Shown here one piece after another: positions 1-12,260 of a DNA stretch of 64,000 bases; positions within the stretch are counted from its first letter, which is position 1, and the number at the start of each line of letters is the position of its first letter. Both the position numbers and the translations under genes were made by a program. This stretch comes from Datnioides undecimradiatus (Eukaryota; Chordata; Actinopteri; Lobotiformes; Datnioididae): positions 9,190,287-9,254,286 of the forward strand of contig WARS01000033.1 in the NCBI GenBank assembly GCA_008933995.1, in the 5' to 3' direction. The notes under the pieces were generated by a model, which saw only the letters and a program-made list of their open reading frames with translations, was not told the origin of the DNA and made no database searches.

Positions 1-966
1 GTCATATGAAGCAGCTGCCTCAGGAGTTTCAGCGTTTGGGGGGACAGAAATTGCAGCTTTGTTATTTGATTGATGGGGGACCCTTTTTTTTAACATACAG
101 TATTTGTAGTTTTTGGCATTTTGCTTTCTCTTAATCCTGATGTTCTTTGTGCTGCTTAAAAGAAACAGAAATATAATACAAATATGCATGATTTAATGGG
201 TGGTAAAGTACCAGGATATCTTCTCAACATTCTGCAAAATTTTCTAGATAGAAAAATGTAATGACAGGGGGAAAAATCATTTATATATCTTTGTCACGAG
301 CATGCTCTCACACATGATGACCACAGGTCTTTCCACCAGATGAGGCTCATCTGTTCAGAGAGTTTTCTTTCAAATGGAATATGATTCAATATATTCAAAG
401 CTATTAGTAGATCAGTCTGAGTATTGTTGGGTAAAATTGAGATTTCCCTTAAAAGGTTACTTAAAACCCCCAGTTGCCCCCAGTATGAGTCATTTCTAAC
501 GGACAATTTAGAAAGTAGAATTACTATCATTTCCAGCATAGTTGTTGTGTTCGCGAGAGTTTTCTCTAATGTTCAAAGACATAAATTTCCCCAAAACGTT
601 TATACCACATGTTCAAATTGGGTTATTAAGCACTGATGATCTAGGAGGGTTTTTTATCATTGGCTTTTAATCAAGATCTTAAAATCAAAGACAGAAAATC
701 AATCATAGCTTCAGACGCAATTGTTCAAAAGTGATTTTCAGATCTTCATTCTATTTATATATATATAAATTTCTATTTTCAAGGTGTTACCATTTATCTG
801 TAACATCATTTAAAGCCAAAACATGTGCATATCTGGTGAATTAGAGAATGAAGACCAGGAGTGTTTGTGAAATGGTTGTTTGGCAAAATAGCATAGCAAC
901 ATTAGCTGTCTTAGTTTAAGCTGTAATCGTTTCATAAAAATGCTCATTTCTTGCTCTTGTTTGTAG
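1..966 (+). other. Intron of ar before the hinge exon
   Basis: No exon-like reading frame with family similarity is visible. The stretch is AT-rich and ends in the acceptor TTTGTAG just before the hinge exon. The preceding DNA-binding-domain exon of ar is not in the window. Confidence 0.7.
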
Positions 967-3900
967 CACGTAAACTAAAGAAGATTGGACAACAGAAAAC
1001 CCCTGAGGAGGATCATCCTGTTCAGGATCCTCTAGAGGCTGTCCAAAATATCTCTCCTAAATCAAGCCTGAACTTCAACTCCCAACTGGTCTTCCTCAAC
1101 ATCCTTGAATCCATTGAGCCTGAGGTGGTGAATGCAGGGCACGACTATGGCCAACCAGATTCAGCTGCCACCCTGCTCACCAGCCTCAACGAACTGGGAG
1201 AAAGACAACTGGTCAAAGTGGTCAAATGGGCAAAGGGACTGCCAGGTAGGACGCTAACTAAGGTTTTTGTTGTTGACAGAGAGACAACAGAAAACAAATA
1301 ATGAGTATAGTTTTTAGTTTAATGCCAAAATGAAAGTATGTAATGTAGCAGCAAAGGTAGCAAGTCTAAAGGTGAGGAGAGAACTAGGCAAGAATCCACA
1401 TGTTAACGGAAATGGATAAGTGAAAGGTGCAGGCCAACTGAGTTAGGTACTAGCAGGCTTAAGGCTAATTGAGTGAAGGCTAGGAGGCCCAGGGCTAGGG
1501 AATCAACAAATGGGGAATCAACAAACGACTAACTGATGAACTGCTAGGCTGCTTAAGGCAGGGGGAGTCATCGGAGGTCTTGGTTGAAAAACTTGAAGAT
1601 GCAGAGAAGCCTGGAATGCCTTAAAGAGCCCAGAAGAAACTCACTAAGGACTTCCATATGAGGAATGCCACTGCAAACTCAGGTCCTACTACCAGATGGA
1701 AGAAATAGAAATAGAAATAATATAAACTGTATAACATTTAAATAAAATAAAGACAAGAACCAAGTAAACATTTTAAAAGATAAATACATAAAAGAAATAA
1801 TTAGTTAAACTTCTATAATTTAAATCTTAATTTTGCATTTAGCAAACACTCCGACACTCAGAGTAATTTAGACATGAGTTGAAGACTACACAGACAGGTC
1901 AATGTGTTCTCTCTGTCTATTTATTGCATTTAACAAAGGTCCTGGGCTGGACTATCACCTTATCACTTGAAGTAATTTGTAATTGACTTAGTAGAATTAG
2001 GCCATATTGTGACATATATCGTGAAGCCAAATCTTTTGTTCATAGGTTTTAGAAATCTCCATGTGGATGACCAAATGACGATCATTCAGCATTCATGGAT
2101 GGGTGTGATGGTGTTTGCCCTGGGATGGAGGTCCTATAAGAACGTCAATGGGAGGATGCTGTACTTTGCTCCGGATCTTGTGTTCAACGAGTATGTACAG
2201 ATCTGAATTCTTGAAGTCAATCACGTTCTCTAAAATTGTTACATTGGGTGTGACCAACATGCTGTTCTCCTGATTATATGTAGAGATCACCCCCAGTTCA
2301 TAAGCTAGTCCTGGCATCCGTCATACATACATCTCTTTCTCTCTCCATCCGTCTCTCATTTGCTCTTCTGCTTGAGCGCAAACAAAAGGACATTTTGAGA
2401 ATTTTAGAAATGTGAAGCAGAGATGGCTGCAGGCTTTTTAGGACCATCCTCATCCAATTTCCTGCTTAGTTGTTCTTTTGTTACTGTGAGATTAAATCGA
2501 GGAACATTAGTTTTCAGCATTCACATTCTCACAGCCCAGGTGAGTGAAGCTGATCCAGATCTGAATATTACTCTTGATATAAAATAACAATGGTGAGTCC
2601 TGCCTGAGTTTCAGGGAGGAATACAAATGGTTTTATTAAGGGCCATCAAATGCAAATGAAATCATGTAAGTTTATCTATTGGTTATTTCTTTAAAACTTA
2701 CTGTATTTTTGTGTAAACTGCAGGATTTTTTTTACACTTATTTTATTTTATTGTTAAAAAAGTATAATATACAAATATCAACACAATATTTCAGCTGTAT
2801 TTCCACTGATAACTACTGTACACTTTCATATTGACTGAGACAATTATTTCTGCATTTATGACCAGTTTTTTAGGATTAACATGATCTGGGCAACATCTGT
2901 TCATACTTTGTATCACTTTTAGCTATGAATAAATTCAGTTGTTTAGTAACTGAACTTGTATGAAAACACAAGAGTCAATCATCTCACAGTAGAGCTAAGT
3001 ATCCAGACACAAATCCTCAAAGCAAGAACAGGTAAAACTGCTCTATTGAGGCAACTCAGTGACTGACAGAGAGTAGTTGTAATACAGGGCAGCTGCTAGA
3101 AATGATGTGAGTGAGTGTGACTGAGTGTCACTGGAAAAGAGCATTTGCACACAATGAACCTGCACCGAAAAAACAGAGCTTATAAAGAGCATATGTCCAA
3201 ACTGCCCAAGCAGCCAAGTGAAGGACTTAACACAGCAAAAGTACATTAAGCTATTTGCATTTAATTACATGTAGAATTTAGCTGTTAGGTGTCTCTGTGG
3301 CTGCTGTTTGGTCCATAAAACCCAAACTGTGTCACTTCATAAATGAGGGAGATCCATTAGTGTGTTGTTAACTTTTCTTTTTTGCAGTCTAACTGTCCTC
3401 AAAGGTGACGCCACAATCAAAAGGCAAAACATTAGCCAAGTTTTTTGACAAACTGTGGAAATGGAGTGAATGGATATGTCTAGTAGGTGAATCAACATGT
3501 AAGACATCATGGAGTGAGTGCATCAGATTTACTTTGGTAATAGCTTATCTCTACCCCAATGCATTTCTTTCATTTGACAGTTTATGGAAATATAATAGAT
3601 GAAGTCATTGAAACGCTCATTACACACTGGCCGCAGAAAGACAGAAGGAAAAAGGCCATTTTGTTGTCAGTAGGATTTCGCTTTGTTCAGTACAACTTCA
3701 CTATTGTTTTATTTTAATTACACTCCAGTGATTTCCTATTGTAGCTCCATAAAGACGGCAGCCATACAAGAAACAGATTAAAAAGCAATGTTCAAAATCA
3801 AACCAACACAGGTGGAGATATATGACTTAAATAACTGACTGAAATAAGGCGCAGACCCCTAAAAACACTGACTCCTACTTTTGCCATAAATCAACTCAAT

Positions 3901-6900
3901 AGTGTTAGACCATTTAATTAAAACCCATTTAAACATTCCTGCATTTCCAACTCTTACCACAGGGCTGTCTGCAAACTTCTAGATAGCCCTGATGATATCC
4001 CTGTTACAGTTTTCACAGGATGAATAATACGCTAATAATACTGAATTGAACTTGATGTGTGAATTCAGAGATGCGCCCCTTTAACAATTGGGATTCTCTT
4101 TCATTTTCATATGAGTTTCCATCAAAACAATAGCTGCGATACGTTGCTAACAGACAAGATGACATTTCATGTTTAAATTTCTGTGTGCAACCACTATGCT
4201 TAGACCATGCAGAAACATGTGAGAATCATCAGCAGGTTAAAGCTGAACCTTTTTAGGATGTGCCACTACTTATTTTAAATTTTCTTTGACTTTTGCAAGG
4301 GCCAAAACCCACATCATGGAGACAAAAGAAAACAAAGTTTGTGCTTACTGTCTCTTGCCAAGTCAAGTCTGTCCTTTCAGTGTGTTAAAGCCCAGTAACT
4401 GGAAACTGAAATAAGAGGCTAAATTGTTTGTCTTTATCATTGAACTAAAAGTGCATGTGTCCTTAAATATCTTCATATAAAAACGCAGTACAATAACATC
4501 AAGCACACAACTGTCTAGTTTACTTTAGTTGTTAGGTTCCCATGTGAAAGAACAGCTGTCTGCTTCAAACTTTATCTCATCTGATAGTTAATACAAAATT
4601 TAAATCTGTGATGGTTGTGCAGATTTGCACGCACATGCAGGCTGTCATGGCAATATTTCTGGCTATGGCATAACTGACTTCAAGCAGTAGTTTTACATTT
4701 AGGGAAATACGATTATTTCTTTTCTTGTCTTCAAAAGCAGTGACAGATTGAGGCATGTTTTTCCAAATAAAAGGCCCCAATAGACACAGAAACATACATA
4801 CATTTAATAAACAACAAACATTATAAATATACCTTATATAAATACTGTATATACATCAAGACCTAGCCGGTACATATAACTATATAATACATATATATTG
4901 CAGTTATAGACATACATTACTGACACACACAGAGAAACAGCAGCTGCACAACAGTTTGCTGTGTTCCTAGTTGCTAGACAGAGAGACCTAGCCAATCAGG
5001 GAAAAGCAGCCCAAAAACAGAAAGTCAGAGAGAGGCAGTTCAAAAAAAAGCCAATCATGGAGAGTCTGCCCAAAAAATTACCAGTCAGAGACGGACATAA
5101 AAATAGCCAATCAGAGAAAGACAGCTGCAAAAACAGCAAGTCAGAGAAAGGCAAAACCAAAAAACGGAGAGATGTTTTTTTTCTAAATAAAAGTGACATT
5201 GAGTCAACATGAACGCCAGAAAAACAAACAAACAAATATAGACACTGTCTGTACAGTCTAATGTAGGGATGGACTTTGAAATTAACAGCCCCAGACAGTA
5301 ACTGTATATTAACAGGGAACAGACATGTCTTACATTGTCTCACCAACTAATCATTTAGTTGAGGCTACATTTTATCTGTAGTTTGGCTGTTTTTGTTGTC
5401 TCAGTGGTATTTTTGACCTCACTGGTGATAATGTGTGTGTTCTGCTGTATGAGCCCTTAAAAATCACCAGTCTCCACATCGAATTCATGAAATTTCAAGC
5501 CAAGAAGGTCAGCCACCTGCCGAGAGTGATAATGAGGTTCGCATATTATCAGCTGCATGGCATGTTAAAAGCAGGTGGAGCATCTCAGCGTACAGTACAG
5601 TTCTGATTTGACAGCGTTTTGAAGTGAATGTTAATTCAGCAGCAGCATCAATCCTAAAGACCTTTTCTTTTACCAAAGTTTATGTATTTTCTTTATACGA
5701 ACATATCAAGAAAAATGTGATTATGCATGGAATATAGACTGGCCCGTGTATATTACACTGTTATATGACTACATATCTGAAGCTTGGCATCCATTTCCAG
5801 CCACATGGAGAACATTTTATCTCTATTGAGTTCTGTTTCATATCTCTTTTGCTTTCAATTTAAGCTCTTTTATGTGCTCTGAAATTGGTGAAATGTCAGT
5901 ATTAAACTAATTCTTAAATATGTTTTATTTCACCTCTGTCTTGACACCATGACAAAAACTTTTTCCTGATTCATAATAATGAGGACAGAATCTTTTCATA
6001 TTGGAGGTTATGGCAGACTCTCTCACAATGTTCTTCTCCCCTGCTTGTTGAAATGACTGAAGATTGTTCGCGCATGATGGACATGAAATATCTAATCCTA
6101 TCTTACAATATTATATTAGAAATAACTAAAAACATTTTACTGAACTGTAGTCTAGCAGAATTGTGTATTTTTTTAATCTTGCTACAGATCAAATCTTGTC
6201 AAAGCTCGAACGGCAGAAGTCTGTACTGTTATTATGATAATGTACCATCAATTCGCCCATTACACCCTTAATTGTTATGGATCTAACCTCTGACATTCTC
6301 TCTCCTTAGCAGCAGCCATTCATTTCAGAATAAATGTCCAAGTTGTAAAGCAATTTCTCCTTTGCCTCTTGGGATTTGAATATTTCCATTATTTCACATT
6401 TCTCATCCTGACCTTTCTACATCTGCAGACATCGGATGCACATTTCCACCATGTATGAGCACTGCATACGGATGAGACATCTTTCACAGGAGTTCCTTCT
6501 GCTGCAGATCACTCAGGAAGAGTTCCTCTGCATGAAGGCCCTGCTTCTCTTCAGCATCAGTAAGTACTGTTCTGTTTACTGAGCATCTAGAAATCAAATC
6601 AAACTGTTAGGTTTATCCCAGAAAGGGAAACTCAGAATGTCAGAAACTGAACGACTGAGCATGCAGATAAAACTGTTTTTTTGTTTTATTTTCACCAGTT
6701 CCAGTTGAGGGCCTGAAGAGTCAGAAGTACTTTGATGAATTGCGTCTCACCTACATCAATGAACTTGATCGTCTCATCAACTATCGAATGACCAACAATT
6801 GTTCTCAGAGGTTCTACCAACTCACCCGCCTGCTGGACTCTCTTCAGATGGTGAGATTCACGTTTTCTAATGATTTCAATCTTATCCTCATTAAACGTAT

Positions 6901-7516
6901 ACATGTATTCCTTCACTGACACAAGAAATATAATGGCTACAGCTGAATTTTAAGAGTTTGTGAAAGCAGAGGACATCTGAACATGTGGGCGCATTTTACC
7001 AAATGAGACAAGCAGTGAAAACAGTCTCAGAAAAGGTTGTAATTCCACTAAACTTGCTTAAAACATTTCTTGGCAATGTGTGCAATTAAATCACGGGGGA
7101 TGCTGTGTTTTTGAACAGTGCATGGAAAATTGCTGTATTCAACAGAATCTGATACCCTAAAATCTAAGCTTAAAATCTAATATTAAAAGAAAGAGCTCCC
7201 CAGTCCTCACATTTGTTGGCCATGACACCTATTTTAGCATGAAATGGGTGTACCTTATATTTTCACGAGTCATCTTGCCTCAGTCAGTGTCAAAACACTG
7301 CTTTTAGTGAATTTTATGCAAATTATATGGTTTATTTGTGTGTTTCTTCTGTTTCAGACTGTAAAGAAGCTTCATCAGTTTACATTTGACCTGTTTGTCC
7401 AGGCTCAGTCACTCCCCACAAAGGTCAGCTTTCCAGAGATGATTGGAGAAATCATCTCAGTACATGTACCAAAGATCCTGGCGGGGTTGGCGAAACCAAT
7501 CTTGTTTCACGAGTAG
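967..7516 (+). CDS. ar: Androgen receptor, 3' part (hinge and ligand-binding domain; 5 exons, 5' end off window)
   Basis: Ligand-activated steroid receptor that moves to the nucleus and binds androgen response elements. Exons read as 967-1245, 2046-2190, 6429-6559, 6699-6850 and 7358-7516, all with AG/GT borders and matching phases; the 145- and 131-bp exons equal the lengths I recall for human AR exons 5 and 6. The 287 residues open with the basic hinge RKLKK (nuclear localisation part) and contain [42 protein letters not shown] and LHQFTFDL, diagnostic of AR. Residues equivalent to human N705, Q711, R752 and T877 (ligand contacts) are kept. It ends AKPILFHE-stop. Several positions differ from human AR around helix 7 ([16 protein letters not shown] where human has EFGWLQ), suggesting the faster-evolving of the two teleost AR copies; which copy (alpha/beta) cannot be settled here. 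The zinc-finger and N-terminal exons lie to the left. Confidence 0.96.
1246..6428 (+). other. ar introns between hinge/LBD exons (with the 2046-2190 exon inside)
   Basis: The first intron is 1246-2045 and the second 2191-6428, about 4.2 kb. The second holds the CCAAT-bearing short repeat array annotated separately. Otherwise I see AT-rich sequence without coding potential or recognisable RNA genes. The two later ar introns (6560-6698 and 6851-7357) are short and plain. Confidence 0.6.
4991..5150. repeat. Minisatellite-like array with CCAAT boxes
   Basis: Six diverged units of about 29 bp. A TCAG/TCAT core recurs near 4996, 5025, 5056, 5085, 5111 and 5141, followed by an AGA/GGA-rich part and an A-run. 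Units alternate between a CCAATCA form (4992, 5051, 5107) and an AGTCAGAG form (5023, 5083, 5139), so the higher-order period is about 57 bp. It sits in the large ar intron. An open frame through it on the plus strand looks like a by-product of the periodic sequence. Confidence 0.6.
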
Positions 7517-9394
7517 ATGGATTTTTTTAAACTCAAAAAGTGACTCATCTTTGCTGCCTCCATAAACTTTAACGAAGGTACTGTTTCCCTACATCTTCAG
7601 TCTAATAGCTCTTAGCCTTGTCCAGGAATCATTTTTTTCCTTTTAGCCATAATTGAGATAGGTTGTTCAGAACTATTAAAGCTTTTATCTGCCGCGCTGC
7701 AAAGCATCACCTGTCGACAGCTCTGCAGAGTTTGTGTTTTCAGCCGGAGCAGAGATGCTACTTTACATACGCAGTAAGTCTGTAAATCATGATTACATCA
7801 ACCTAAAAGTAGCAGGGTTAACAACACAAGTTTCGCATGTGACCCTCATTATACATACACTTGACAAGGTCTTCATGAAAACTAAAAAACACGAGACGGC
7901 CCAAAGATGAGAAGTGGATCGCAGAAAAGAAACAAACACTTATTTAACATTCAACTTCACAAAATCTGTTTGTCTGAGTGCTGCCTTCAGGTGCACCTAT
8001 TGAGTTCTGGCTTATGAAGTTGAGAGTGGTGAAGACAGCTTGGGAGGCATTTAAGTGCTTAAGTGCCTTAACTGTGGATTTCAGAATTGTTTTTAAAAAG
8101 TCTGATAATTTAACTTTAACAACATTATCAGTGAGCTTTCTAAGAAATGGGCTAAAATCCTGAAATCCTGGAGCGACACTGAAGTGTGGCACTACTTTGC
8201 ATAAAAATGCCATGACAATGACAATCAAGTATAGTTAAGTATTCCAGCTGTAAAGCATAAACTTAATGTCCTATGTTATACTTTGTGTACAGTGAAACTA
8301 GCATATTAGACTTCTTAGAGATATGCCTGTTGTGTGAATGTACAGTAGTTTTAGTGACAGAACTGAAACTAAACAGTAAAATAGGTAGAGCCTTAGTTTT
8401 TACATTTTTGTTTTGAACACTTACGGGTTGACTTGCTTCTCAACAACAGAAGAATCTATCCCAGTCATCTTTCCTTCCTCTTTGGGTCGCTGATTTCCTG
8501 CACACTGAAGTGGTTCTGACAGCAATCAAAGGCAGCTGTAGTATATTATTTGACTAAGAAATGTATATGTCAGACTGTGTTCATCTAGCATCCACTTTAA
8601 ATCTAAATGATTGATAATTAAATTCACAATAAAAATAAAATAAAAGTCCAACTTTACTTACCCTATCTTTGAGGAGGACAGCAGGCAAGATGATGGATCT
8701 CGTGACAACCAAAGTAGTTTTCACTTCACATTACTATTTGCTGTTCTCTACATCTGAAATCAGATGTAATGACAGAACAATCTACTGCATCTACTGTTAA
8801 ACTGTAAACAGTGCATTGTCCTTGTCTCGGCCACAGCGCAATGCAGTCATCCCCTGAACACGCTGCATGCTTATTGTTGTCCCTCTCTCATCACATTGGC
8901 AGCAAATGTGTAGAGCTTTTTCCTTGATGTTACTAATTTTACAGCATCAACTCGAACATAGCATTAGCATATGATGAGTTAACCTGTTAAAGCAGGTGCT
9001 TTGCATGAGTGAAGTGAAATTATTACATATTAAGATGATTTAATAATCCAATCCAAAGGCAACTTCAATTAGCTATTAAGCTAAATGATACCATTATATC
9101 CTGCACTAAATCTCAGTGAATGTATAAAAATACATTTAAATTCATAATGAAACTTCCAAGCTATATATACAGAGTTATATCACAACATTTTCTGCATGAC
9201 AATCTATGTATGTTTAGATAAGATAAGGCTTTGAGAAAGCAACCAAGCAACCTTTGGATTATCTTTGCATTACCTTCAAAGCACGTAAAGACAAAGTAAA
9301 GACAAATTACAAGCAAGAAGCAAGATGTGTTGATAAAATACAAATAAGTCGTAACTATAACGCGCAGTGATAAGAGCAGAGCACACAGCTCTTC

Positions 9395-9560
9395 ACCCGT
9401 CCGCCACCATCCCTGCTAGACAATATGGTGCTGACAGTGTCATGCTGGGAGTGGTGGGTTGCAGCAGCAGGACCTGGAAAAAGTTGTTAGGACACAGGGA
9501 AGAACACATGGCACCAAATACAAGCAAACACTGAACTTGATTCAAATAGCCAGAGATATT
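9395..9560 (+). mobile_element. Decayed Tc1/mariner-type DNA transposon fragment
   Basis: The stretch from CACCATCCCTGCTAGAC through TGTCATGCTGGGAG, GCAGCAGGACCTGG, GTTAGGACACAGG and CACCAAATACAAGC follows, base for base with many changes, the part of a Tc1-like transposase gene that encodes the motif around 'GGSIMLWG' in intact copies. I see no terminal inverted repeats and no open transposase frame, so it is a short old relic. Recognised from memory; similarity was not computed. Confidence 0.4.
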
Positions 9561-10485
9561 AGCTTAGGGCAGTAATGTTCCTACAGAACAACAAAACTAG
9601 AAGACCTTCAGATGCAAACTGTTAAAATCCCTGACTGGTCCTGCCAAAACTTAGAGAAGGAGCATGAAGAAAAAGAAATCTGTGAAATGCCTTGAAGGTA
9701 ATCGATCACAGACACAAAACTGTTGAAACACATTGATTAATTAAGTTGAAAACACTTAGCAGTTTTATTTAATTAAAAAAAACAATAACCTATGTTTGGG
9801 TTACATAAGCCTTTTTGTGCACACAACTCGGTTTACATGCTGCACACTTTAAATTAGGATGAAACAGTATCTTTCAGGAAATTAACTAAAATTGTAGATC
9901 TGCTACATGTTGATCCTACGTAAACAAAACTTTACTTGTGGTATGTGCTTCATCATTCAATGACTTTCCACAATGTTTTATAACTGTACATTCAACACTT
10001 TATATCAATCCCATATTTCTCTTATAAGCTTGTATCTGCCCGCATCGTGTCTTCGTATACTGTATGCAATTTGCAACTGTATGTAATTTTCAGCTTTACA
10101 GAAAGTAATGCATGGACACCCATGTGTTCCTCAAACTACGTGTTTAGTGTTACTGACAGATAATGTCATTGTTCGATGCATGGCACGTCTGTCAGAAGGC
10201 ATGATACCATTTTGTTGTACAGGGTACAGTGACAAATTGACCATGACAGTCAAGTTCACGTCTTTTGTAACTGATCTGTTTGTTTGTAACTCATTGACTG
10301 ACTTCAGTGGGGTGTTTAAAGTACTTTACTTCATCTGCATAAATTAATGTCTTTTACTGTCTTTTTATATGATATTTACTATGTGAAAATGAATGGGGGA
10401 GAAGAGGGCGACCAGTATCTTTGGAAAATACAGGTGATCTGTGAGACGTAACCCCCTTTATAGCTAATTAGAGCCCTGACACTTC

Positions 10486-10491
10486 AATAAA
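10486..10491 (+). terminator. Poly(A) signal AATAAA, proximal candidate for ar
   Basis: Canonical hexamer about 3.0 kb past the ar stop, immediately followed (10492) by a perfect hairpin. Use in vivo is unproven. Confidence 0.35.
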
Positions 10492-10530
10492 TTTTTCAAA
10501 TTACAACAGACACTGTTGTAATTTGAAAAA
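10492..10530 (+). repeat. Perfect 18-bp inverted repeat with 3-nt loop
   Basis: Left arm 10492-10509 is TTTTTCAAATTACAACAG; the loop is ACA (10510-10512); the right arm 10513-10530 is its exact reverse complement. In RNA this would form an uninterrupted 18-bp stem. It begins directly behind an AATAAA signal. The loop is too short for an ordinary microRNA precursor. It may be a small transposon-like remnant or a 3'-end RNA structure. Confidence 0.85.
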
Positions 10531-11171
10531 GCAACACTTCAGTGTAAAGTTGAAACTACACCAAAAGACATGATTGGTATCCCGATTTTATATATTTGCA
10601 TGTGCAAAAACAATAAAATGATTGAAGGTATAAGTATTTTAATAAAGCACACGTTCCTCAAGTTATCTTATGTTATGCAAAATTTCAGAAACAGACTTTT
10701 AACAAGCCTTCTTACATTTCCTGAATGCACTATATTGAAAGACTGTTATTACAGTCAACATTTTACTCTTTGTCCTTGAAATATATGTTGCTTTTTAAAA
10801 TGCTGAAGCTTTTTTATGATGTTTAAGCTTTATATGAAGCACACATGAAGGCATTACCAGTGCCAGTTATTCACACACCTCAATGAGCCCCTGTAAGTTT
10901 TGAGTACTAATATGATTTAATCACGGTAGGCTACAGTGTTTATATTCTGTCAGTTGACAATAGCTGGTATGTGCCCAGTGTACTGCATATTAAAACGTGG
11001 TTCTTTGTACATGCTTCATTAACTGTACATATTTATTAGTTAATGTCCGTTTTGGTGTCTAAACACTTGACTTTTAAGCTCATCTCTTGTATGATTTATA
11101 CCTTTTGTGACATGTGTTTTTCAATATGTGTGTTTTTCAAAGGTGTTCAACTGCATCATCTTTTAAAGGCA

Positions 11172-11177
11172 AATAAA
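11172..11177 (+). terminator. Poly(A) signal AATAAA, distal candidate for ar
   Basis: AATAAA followed about 25-40 bases later by a GT-rich stretch (GTGTTTGTTTG), the standard arrangement for cleavage and polyadenylation. It is the most convincing 3' end for ar in this strand and interval. Confidence 0.5.
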
Positions 11178-11935
11178 GAATTCGGACCCTGAGGATGACA
11201 CAAGTGTTTGTTTGAAAGTTCAAGCACATGTCAAAGCTGCAGTATACAGAGGAGTAGAGACTGAATTTTATTCTTTACTCCAAATTCAGGTGTTTGAATA
11301 AAAAAAGAGAAATCCTGAGGAAAAACTCAGATTTGAACTGTACATTAATTTAGCTTTTACTTCTATTAATTTGTTTGGATTCTAACTTGCATTCACTGCG
11401 TGAGAGCTGGACAAGAGGGAAAACTAAACATTGAAAAAAAGTAGAAAAAGGAATGAACAAGTATTAGGTGGTACGCTCCCAAAGTAAAGCAGCAGGGGAA
11501 ATTGTAAGCATGACGCTCATGTTCAATTCAGCAGAGACAGCCAGTAAACACTGTGCTAGCTTTAGTGAGAACACACATTCTTTTGTTCATGTGTGTGTGC
11601 GCTGTGTTTGAGAGCCTTGCACTTGGCTGCACATTAATTTACTGTAGCTCAAGGTCATATAAACCGGCGTGAAATCAGCAAGGAATTTCCAGCAGTTCCT
11701 GATGTGGGCCAACCAAGCAACCGATCCAAGTCCAGTGCCGAGGCTGGTACAGTAGTTGTCAGAAAACAAGTTGGTAGCTTTATAAGTGGAATGAAGAGAG
11801 CTGCGCTGAAGAGGCGAGGCTCCAACTGGCAGTGAAGGTTGGAATGTGGTGGGAGGAGTTAAAACAGGTTTGTAAACGGGGGGGGGTCAACCACATAGTA
11901 CATAATGTTAGGAACTGCTGTGATTCATTTGGAAT

Positions 11936-11978
11936 GAATGATGAGTGATGAATGATGAATGATGATGAGAATGATTGA
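11936..11978. repeat. Imperfect GATGAAT microsatellite
   Basis: Repeated GAATGAT/GATGAAT units in the spacer between ar and ophn1. Confidence 0.7.
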
Positions 11979-12077
11979 GTGGAAAAGTATAATTGTTTAA
12001 CTGAATTGTAAGGTTATGTTTTATGGTAGCAGAATGGCTCTAAAGATATCAGTGTGAAAGAAGACATGCATAGTCTT

Positions 12078-12260
12078 ATTTGACTTTGGTGATACTTTGG
12101 ACTTTTTGTGTAGTGCCACCAACAGATTTTGTGACTTTGAGTAAAATATCTCAACAACTATTTGATGGATTTCCATGAGATTTTGATACATGCATGTTTA
12201 TGTTCATCTCAGGATGAATTGCATTAACTAGTAACTGCTAATACTTGATGATCAACCCAC
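12078..12260. repeat. Dispersed teleost repeat, diverged copy
   Basis: The run with GACTTTGGTGATACTTTGGA, GTGCCACCA, TCTCAACAACTATTTGATGG and ATTTCCATGAGATTTTGATAC, then CAGGATGAAT, matches from memory a very common element of percomorph genomes. It is non-coding; both ends are blurred by divergence and the class (SINE-like or MITE-like) is not decided here. Confidence 0.5.

Larger units (their letters stand above)
7517..11200 (+). other. Probable 3' untranslated region of ar
   Basis: Follows the ar stop codon with no further coding exon. Two good poly(A) signals lie in it, at 10486 and 11172; the second is followed by a GT-rich stretch near 11200, a typical cleavage context, giving a 3'UTR of about 3.7 kb. 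Long 3'UTRs are usual for AR. A Tc1-like relic and a perfect hairpin (both listed separately) fall inside. The extent is inferred, not proven. Confidence 0.45.

Noticed and set aside
4961-5212. Lys/Ser-rich plus-strand open frame of 83 codons
   Set aside because: It runs through the short tandem array; its composition simply reflects the repeat unit, and it lies in an ar intron.
10492-10530. Perfect hairpin as a microRNA gene
   Set aside because: The stem is only 18 bp with a 3-base loop, too small for Drosha/Dicer processing of a normal precursor.
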